Source: Blastomussa wellsi
Taxonomy: Eukaryota > Cnidaria > Anthozoa > Scleractinia > Plerogyridae
Direction of reading: 5' to 3'
DNA length: 64,000 nt
Assembly: GCA_947652115.1 (NCBI GenBank)
Contig: OX393570.1
Span: 19,035,256 to 19,099,255, forward strand
Positions within the stretch are counted from its first letter, which is position 1. Every line of letters begins with the position of its first letter. The translations under genes were made by a program, and so were the position numbers. Under the pieces are notes generated by a model. The model was not told where the DNA came from. It saw only the letters and a program-made list of their open reading frames with translations, and did no database searches. Positions 58,080 through 64,000 of the stretch are shown here, one piece after another.

Positions 58080-61000
58080 CTGTTGAGCCTGCGTTTGTGC
58101 ATATCAGCGAGAATCTCCAAGGTGGTCAGAGAGATGCAAACACCATCAAACATTTTACTTTCGAGTTCATCAACTTCGTTACTTTAGTAAAAAGACATCG
58201 CTGTGGACATTTTTAAGGATTATATATGTGGTTGAGTGACAACCATTATAGTGTTTGATAATATATTTTAATTGTTTAAGCAACTACGATTCTGGAGTTG
58301 CATACGCAGTATTCTTTCTTTGGTAAATTTCTATATCAGTATTCCTTTTTTAGGTTTTTTGAAATAACTACGACAAGCCTTTTAGTTAAAATCAATATTC
58401 CTTCGTTTCAGTATATCGTACTCTTTCTAGAGCTTTTTGAATCAAACTTTCTAATTCTCTACACAAAATGTTCTTCATACCTGTACTTAATTATTGCCCT
58501 TTGCGGTTTCAGCCTTTTTAAAATCTCACGGGGGCGTTGTTTGGTTTAAAGGGCTTGTATCGCAATGCTGGACATCAAAGCAGATTTCAAACAGTAAGAA
58601 ACGTCAAGCAAACAAATTCAGACAATAACAGCTTGGCCTCGCAGTCGCTTTAGGTATAGCACATGACAGGTAACCGCGTGAATATTGTCCCCGGAATCCA
58701 GCGGAATCCAATTTTCTTGGGAAGTTGTACAAATTTGTTCTTTATTGTCAAAGTTCGTTTCGCGCTCTGGTTGTCTGATTTCAACTGTGAAAAAGTTCCA
58801 CATTGACCGTGTTATGCTACAAGTCCTTTTAATACTGGAAGAGCATTTTTCCAATGACCGTAATATCAATTAATATCAAGTAATACATGAAAAGCGCGGG
58901 AAAAGAGGACAAACCAAGAACGTCACAATTTTTGATTGGCTGGGTATTTAACGCTTCTTCTCTGATTGGTTGGGCGTGTGGTACAAGCCACTCTGTAAAC
59001 CAATCAAAATGCTCATCAAATGGCGCGTGCGCAACTCACACACGCTCAGACGTCATTAGTTCGCTGCTTTGACATATCGCTCTCAAAGCTTGCAGTCAAT
59101 ACTTACATTTTGGAATAATTTGATAAATCTTCGTCTTCAAAGGAAAGGCTCTAAGACAGAGAACAGAAAAAACTAAAAGGCTTTATTGCTGTCTCTTTGA
59201 AATGGAAATTTGTTTCGTGATTAAAAATCCTGTAACAAAATGTGAAGTTTACTCCATGACCATAAGTAATATATAGAAAGTTAATATACGGGTTTAGTTA
59301 ATTGCATGAATATTTTTGTGGAAGGGTTAAATTGCTTTCCAGGTTTTTTAGTATACAAATAAGACACTTTCAATAAATCAACGAGCATTTTGGTAATGTT
59401 GTTAATTGCGCCGAAGTTCTATTCATTTTTTGCTTCGAGTATTCTGAATTTTTTAATTTTCTCATTTCGTAATAAATAAATTTTGCATTAGACCAAAATG
59501 CTATGTCGTTCATAATGTCATTTGCTCTCTGAAGGAGCAAAGTAGTTTTAGGACCTAGAAAATAGTGTCTTCTTTACATAAAAGGATCTCGTCCTTCTAT
59601 CAATAACATAACTTGTAAGGCTTGCGAATATCGCATTAAGGGTTTATTTAATAGTCTGTGATGTGATCTGTGTGTAAAATAAAAAAGGCTTCAATAACCT
59701 TATAATAAAATAACTTAGGCACGAAGTTTGTGTTTCTCGTTTATTCCTTCTCAGCTTGTAATGTCAAGTCATTTTACCCTACATACTTCACACATAACAC
59801 TCCACACGCCACACTTCACATTTCCCTTAGTGGGTTGGCACAGCAAATCTGTGAAAGAACAGCGCGCTTCCATTAAAGCTTTGAACACTTTATGACGTCA
59901 TTTATATGGTCTACAAGAATGTAGATCATGCCTGGAAAAACGTGTTTTTTTTGTTAAATATTCTCTCCAAAACGGTGCTAATCGTGCTAACACTAACTGC
60001 ATATAACCTAACAATATCTAACTCAATACGGGATGAAGATTCTTCACAAATGCTAAAACGTACTGAAAATGATACTTTAACGGACCCAAAGCCTAAAGTT
60101 TCTCTCATTTGGTGATTTTAATATGGTCATTTAACAGTTAATCATAACAAACCCGAAACAAACGGTTGTCCACTGAATTAGATAAAAGGTCATCACGATG
60201 ATTTTTTTAAATTAACACACAGAACTTTATATAATACTAACCATGCCTCAAAATAACATTGATAAAAATGTCTGACCCCAATTACTAAAACATTACTTAA
60301 AAAATCCGGAAGAAAGTTTGTATTTACTTGGTGTCAGGGAAACGTCAAGATTTTTGGGAAACATATCTAAATGTTTCCTTCTGAATAAAGGATTATACCC
60401 GAACATTCAGCAATTCAGGTGAGCCAATAGTTAAAAGAACAATTAAGCCCCTCTCTCCCCTCCCCCTCCCCCAATCTTCAACCTCCTTAAACAACTCATC
60501 TAATTATCATCCAATAATTCTTCCCAGCCCTACCCATTAGAGCCTAGATGTACAAGAAGCCATCCCACTGCAAATCTTTTACGGCCATGTTTGACCAGGA
60601 AAACTGTTATTTTGAATTAGTGTGGAAACGAGGTCTAATGAACATTAGGGCATTTCCCAGATTCGAACCTGATAGCCGGCTCCATCCTTCGCGTTTCCTC
60701 ATCCAATATGGCGGCCGTAACGTGCAAACAAAGGATTATTCCGGGAGGGGGGTTACTCCCCTGTATAGTCTTTACGGGGACGTAGAAATATAGGGTATTG
60801 TTTATGCCCCTTCAGGTTTATAATTATTGATTATATTTTATAATTTTAATTATCAAAATAATTTTGCGAGAGTCTGCCCCTACAAATGTTAGCCTTTCCA
60901 GATCTCAGTCTCGGCTTTATTATAAAAGGAGATTCTTACAAAAGGTGAAAAAAGAGTGTATGTGGTTTGCGGTTTTTGTTAAAATTTATTTTTTAATTTG

Positions 61001-61700
61001 TACGCCAAGCTGTCGAGATAGATAAGTGGCAAAATTCTCACTTAGTTCGATACCAAGGCTCTTATCTTCTCATCCCCCCGAAGCACCATTTGATTGTTTT
61101 TATGTTGGGAGAACAAAGCCGGATATATTTCCACTCCCGGCAACAACATTCAGCAGGGGAAGAAAGGGGATGAAATATTTTTTCACGTGTTTGGAATTCA
61201 AGACATTTGTGAAAGGTATGTACATTCTTTCTTCTTACTGAACTAGTTCCGTCTAATATTTCATTAAGCTCTCCGCCCTCGGATCGATCTCTCCAGACCT
61301 TTACCCGCCCCTCCGGCAAAGGCCTTGGAAAAAGACAAGTTTCCCCAGGGGCTTAATCTGTTTCTCACCATTTCTAACACATGTCTAAGGTATGCAACAA
61401 ACTAAATACACATCATATTTAACAGTATTGCAGTTAAAACCATCAAATCGTTTAAAATGTTGCAATGCCCAGCCATAAAAGCTGTTAACCTCAATTGATT
61501 CTTAAGACATGTTTCCATAATACTTAACTGGTTCTAACTCAAGTTAACTGCGCTCACGAGTCTGCAAAAGGGCTCTTTCGACACTCACTACACAGGCTTC
61601 CAGGGCCAGATGGAAATTTAATTATGCACATACTAATATATTTGACTACATTTATCTTTAATTATTATTCATTAGTTTATTTACTATATTTGTCTACAAT

Positions 61701-61805
61701 TAGGGTCGTCACGCAACGCTTCTCCCCATGGGAAAAGAGTTGTCGTCACGCAACGCTTCTCCCCACTTGTGGGTAGCGTGGGGAGTAGCGTTGCATGACG
61801 TCCCC
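61701..61805. repeat. CGTCACGCAACGCTTCTCC element
   Basis: GTCGTCACGCAACGCTTCTC is present twice in direct order (61706, 61743) and then inverted (GGGGAGTAGCGTTGCATGACG to 61801). Miniature inverted-repeat element. Confidence 0.8.
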
Positions 61806-61882
61806 AATACCGGCTGCAAAGGCGTCTATCTACAAACAGGATTCTGTGTAATGTTGTTGTTGGCCGTCGTTCAGTGATAGAC

Positions 61883-62056
61883 CATTTCTGAGATGCAGTT
61901 TTCCTCTGTTTCAAGGCGAGTCTTGGTGTACGACCTTTCATATGTGAAATGAGTTTTACTTGCAGGTCTTTTGTCTTGAAAGTAAAACTCATTTCCGTAT
62001 GAAAGGTTGCGCACAAAGACTCGTTTTGAAACAGAGGTAGAAGGCAACTCGGAAAT
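61883..62056. repeat. Foldback family F1, copy 2
   Basis: CTGTTTCAAGGCGAGTCTTG and CAAAGACTCGTTTTGAAACAG arms; same family as 12271-12451. It ends 36 bp before the exon at 62093. Confidence 0.88.
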
Positions 62057-62092
62057 GGCTTAAATGAACATTGTGAAATTATCTCCTTGCAG

Positions 62093-62296
62093 GTGACCCC
62101 GAGGCTGGAACTGGAAAGCTTGGAGCAGGTGCTATTGCGGGCATAGTGATCGCAATCGTCCTCATTGTCCTGATCGTCATCGATCTCTTCTGCTGCTTTT
62201 TCAACTCGTGCGGTGTCCTCTTCTGTTGCCACCAGGCCCTCTGTGGCGGCGGCGGCGGCGGCAGCGGAGGAGCAGCGGCTGGAGGAAAGGATGACT
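62093..62296 (+). CDS. Gene C alternative exon: TM helix and Cys-rich tail, set 2
   Basis: Acceptor TTATCTCCTTGCAG, donor GTAAGT, phase 1-1, 68 codons. Encodes GKLGAGAIAGIVIAIVLIVL, DLFCCFFNSCGVLFCCHQAL and then CGGGGGGSGGAAAGGKDD. It is nearly the same as exon 56922-57116 in the helix and cysteines; only the glycine linker differs. With no ectodomain upstream of it except that of gene C, it is best read as an alternative 3' end, but a decaying partial duplication is possible. Confidence 0.82.
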
Positions 62297-62700
62297 GTAA
62301 GTTTGACATCTATTTGACGGCAATTAATCACTTGTAACCAGTCCTTCTCTCACTTTGGGAGAGAAAATCTGACTGATTAAAATGACTGGACCCGAGTCTC
62401 GCGCTACCTTCTCTGAATTTCAAAATATCTGTGTTCCAGTAGTAATTTTGACTTTGAACTAACTGAATGTTAAGGCATGTTATCTGAAGCCAGCCAGTAT
62501 AATGGAGTATAATCGTAACGAAATGCGTACAATAGCTTCAGTATAATTACCTACCTACATTTCTTATGCGCAGTCGCATTATGTTCTGTTCCTGATACTT
62601 GGTCACGTGATGAAATCATGTTCTCTCTCTGTAGCTCACAAAAAGAACAACTTCCCCGCTTTTCGTTCAAAAGACGAATTTATTTTTATGTAAAGTGTGT

Positions 62701-62935
62701 AGGATTTCCCACTGTGATTTATCAAAGAACAACAACAACAACGTTTTTATTACTTCAGAATTAGGTCTTAATCTCCTGGCTCCGCAGGTAGCAACGCTAA
62801 TCGAGGCGGACCAGGATAATCAGGAGAAAAAAAGAAAAAGAAAATACAAACTAAAAATTTACACACTAAAAAAATTCAAATACGTAATAATTAAACACGA
62901 AAACGGAATAAATCTACAGAAACAGCTATGTAATT
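62701..62935. repeat. ACAACAACAACAACG and A-rich retroelement-like tail
   Basis: AACAACAACAACAACGTTTT, then CTGGCTCCGCAGGTAGCAAC and long A-rich sequence. It may be the inverted 3' end of a short retroelement; no second copy in the window. Confidence 0.35.
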
Positions 62936-63127
62936 AATTGAGGTAGGCAACGTAGTAGATTATGAGATGTAGATAAATAAGACACAAATGAAAAGATAAG
63001 ATAGACCGGAAAAAAGCAAAAATAATAGCTACTGAGTGTATTTACTAACTTTTGATATAATGGATTCTAATTCTTCGTAAAAGTCTTCAGATTCTACTAT
63101 ATTGACCATTTTCGTGTTTCTCTGTAG

Positions 63128-63158
63128 ATATGGACGGCAAGGCCACGGAGATGGAGAA
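63128..63158 (+). CDS. Gene C alternative exon: cytoplasmic tail, set 2
   Basis: 31 nt, acceptor TTTCTCTGTAG, donor GTAAGT, phase 1 to 2. Encodes (Y)MDGKATEME. Twin of 57902-57932. The matching last exon (twin of 58055-58079) was not found before 64000, so it should lie beyond the window. Confidence 0.82.
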
Positions 63159-63560
63159 GTAAGTTCCATTATTTTGTTCAAGCCTAGTCCCTATATACCG
63201 TCGGTCTTCTGGAGTTAATCCAGATCCCCGAGCCTAAAGCACCAAGGAACACTGGAGCTGCCACGTGTTTTAAAACAAGTTTGGTTTTTTAAATTTAGCC
63301 ACGCCCTTATTTGAAACGATTGGACTCCTCAGTGGCGGTTCGAGGGGAGGGGCAGGTGGGGCCCGGCCCCCTCCCCACTTATTGGCGAAAATTTTAAGGC
63401 CCGAAGGGCCGAACAATTTTCCGGGCCTCCCCCCTTAGAAAGAGGTCTGGATCCGCCTCTGCTCCTCTATATCTCTCCCCGTAACTGACCCCTTTAACAT
63501 TTACCAAGAGGAAATGCTTCATGGCGAACGATCTTCCCTAGACAGTCGAATGACATTGGA

Positions 63561-63835
63561 TAAAGTGGCCCATCAGGCCAGAGCTTATCCCGGTTTCTGT
63601 AGCATGAAGCGACAGAGAGTATTTCTACTCCCCCTGGATGGGATGCTAGTCCATCGCAGGGTTATCCCCCAGCAGTAAATTCGCCGGTACCCATTTATAC
63701 ACCTGGGTGGAGAGAGGCACTGTGAGAGTAAAGTGTCTTGCCCAAGAACACAACACAATGCCCCGGCTAGAGGCTCGAACCCGGACCGTCCGATCCGGAG
63801 ACGAGCGCACTAACCATTAGGCCACTGCGCCTCCC
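63561..63835 (-). mobile_element. tRNA-derived SINE, minus copy
   Basis: On the minus strand: GGCGCAGTGGCCTAATGGTT (A box), GTCCGGGTTCGAGCCTC (B box), then CTTTACTCTCACAGTGCCTC, CCCAGGTGTATAAATGGGTA and ATGGACTAGCATCCCATCC. Full-length copy of the family at 41131-41399. A degenerate anticodon stem and loop can be drawn, but the loop lacks the standard T, so it is not a functional tRNA. Confidence 0.82.
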
Positions 63836-63912
63836 AATGACACTGGAGAACCAGAGGATAAACCAGCCGGGGACTGAAGTGCCAGAAAATTATCCCACCT
63901 CCGGGACGGAGA

Positions 63913-64000
63913 TGAGCCCACGGTGTCTGTTGCTGAAGTTGCTAAGCAACAATAATTTCTCTCGTGATTACTTCAGGTGTATTGGCGAGCTTTCACGCCA
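63913..64000. repeat. Dispersed repeat family D2, copy 2 (cut by window end)
   Basis: GAGCCCACGGTGTCTGTTGC, GAAGTTGCTAAGCAACAATA and CGTGATTACTTCAGGTGTAT match 18322-18410. Confidence 0.6.

Larger units (their letters stand above)
58080..62092. other. Spacer between the two TM/tail sets of gene C
   Basis: About 4 kb without any Ig, FN3 or signal-peptide exon. It should contain the 3' UTR and poly(A) site of the first set (AATAAATAAA near 59469 is one candidate). Holds two repeat elements near its end (61701-61805, 61883-62056) and a repeat-like block near 60690-60815 (GGAGGGGGGTTACTCCCCTG). Confidence 0.6.

Noticed and set aside
61684..62331. 215-aa minus-strand frame
   Set aside because: It is the antisense shadow of the second TM exon plus two foldback elements; poly-Ala comes from the glycine-codon run.
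63561..63835. A tRNA gene on the minus strand
   Set aside because: A and B boxes are present, but the anticodon loop is degenerate and the body and second copy at 41131 show a SINE.

Overview
This window is AT-rich metazoan nuclear DNA with short, mostly phase-1 exons scattered among introns full of small foldback repeats. The gene families (Ig/fibronectin adhesion proteins, a ZP-domain protein), the Penelope-like retroelements with a GIY-YIG domain and the repeat style point to a cnidarian, most likely a hexacoral (stony coral or sea anemone). That placement is an inference; nothing here fixes the species. There is no bacterial or viral gene content.

Three related cell-adhesion genes make up the coding content. 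Gene A (+, 2456-8082, 5' end outside the window) has the second half of Ig4, then Ig5, two FN3 domains and a short last exon that reads as a GPI-anchor signal. Gene B (-, 21329-11700, complete by my reading, 10 exons, 894 aa) has a signal peptide, three Ig domains, two FN3 domains, a full zona pellucida (ZP) domain with a furin-type site, and a transmembrane (TM) helix. Gene C (+, 37846-58079, 16 exons, 848 aa) has a signal peptide, five Ig domains, two FN3 domains, a Ser/Thr/Pro-rich stalk made of four mini-exons, a TM helix and an NCAM-like cysteine-rich juxtamembrane tail. Downstream, at 62093-63158, a second copy of the TM and tail exons is present without any ectodomain, so gene C may have alternative 3' ends. 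Every exon was joined by splice sites and phase; the summed lengths of B and C are exact multiples of three, which supports the models.

The matching domains of A, B and C resemble each other (Ig1 of B and C; Ig5-FN3-FN3 of all three). They look like a local NCAM-type paralog cluster whose members keep a common ectodomain core but use three different membrane anchors: GPI, ZP plus TM, and TM plus a palmitoylation-type tail. Genes A and B converge; B and C diverge across about 16.5 kb without a supported gene, which holds foldback elements, a 22-bp tandem array and one decayed FN3 exon.

The repeats are three Penelope 3' ends, a tRNA-like SINE family, two copies of a Crypton-like fragment, about a dozen foldback (MITE-like) elements, a dispersed unit with four copies, and several microsatellites. 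I saw no rRNA, functional tRNA or CRISPR.
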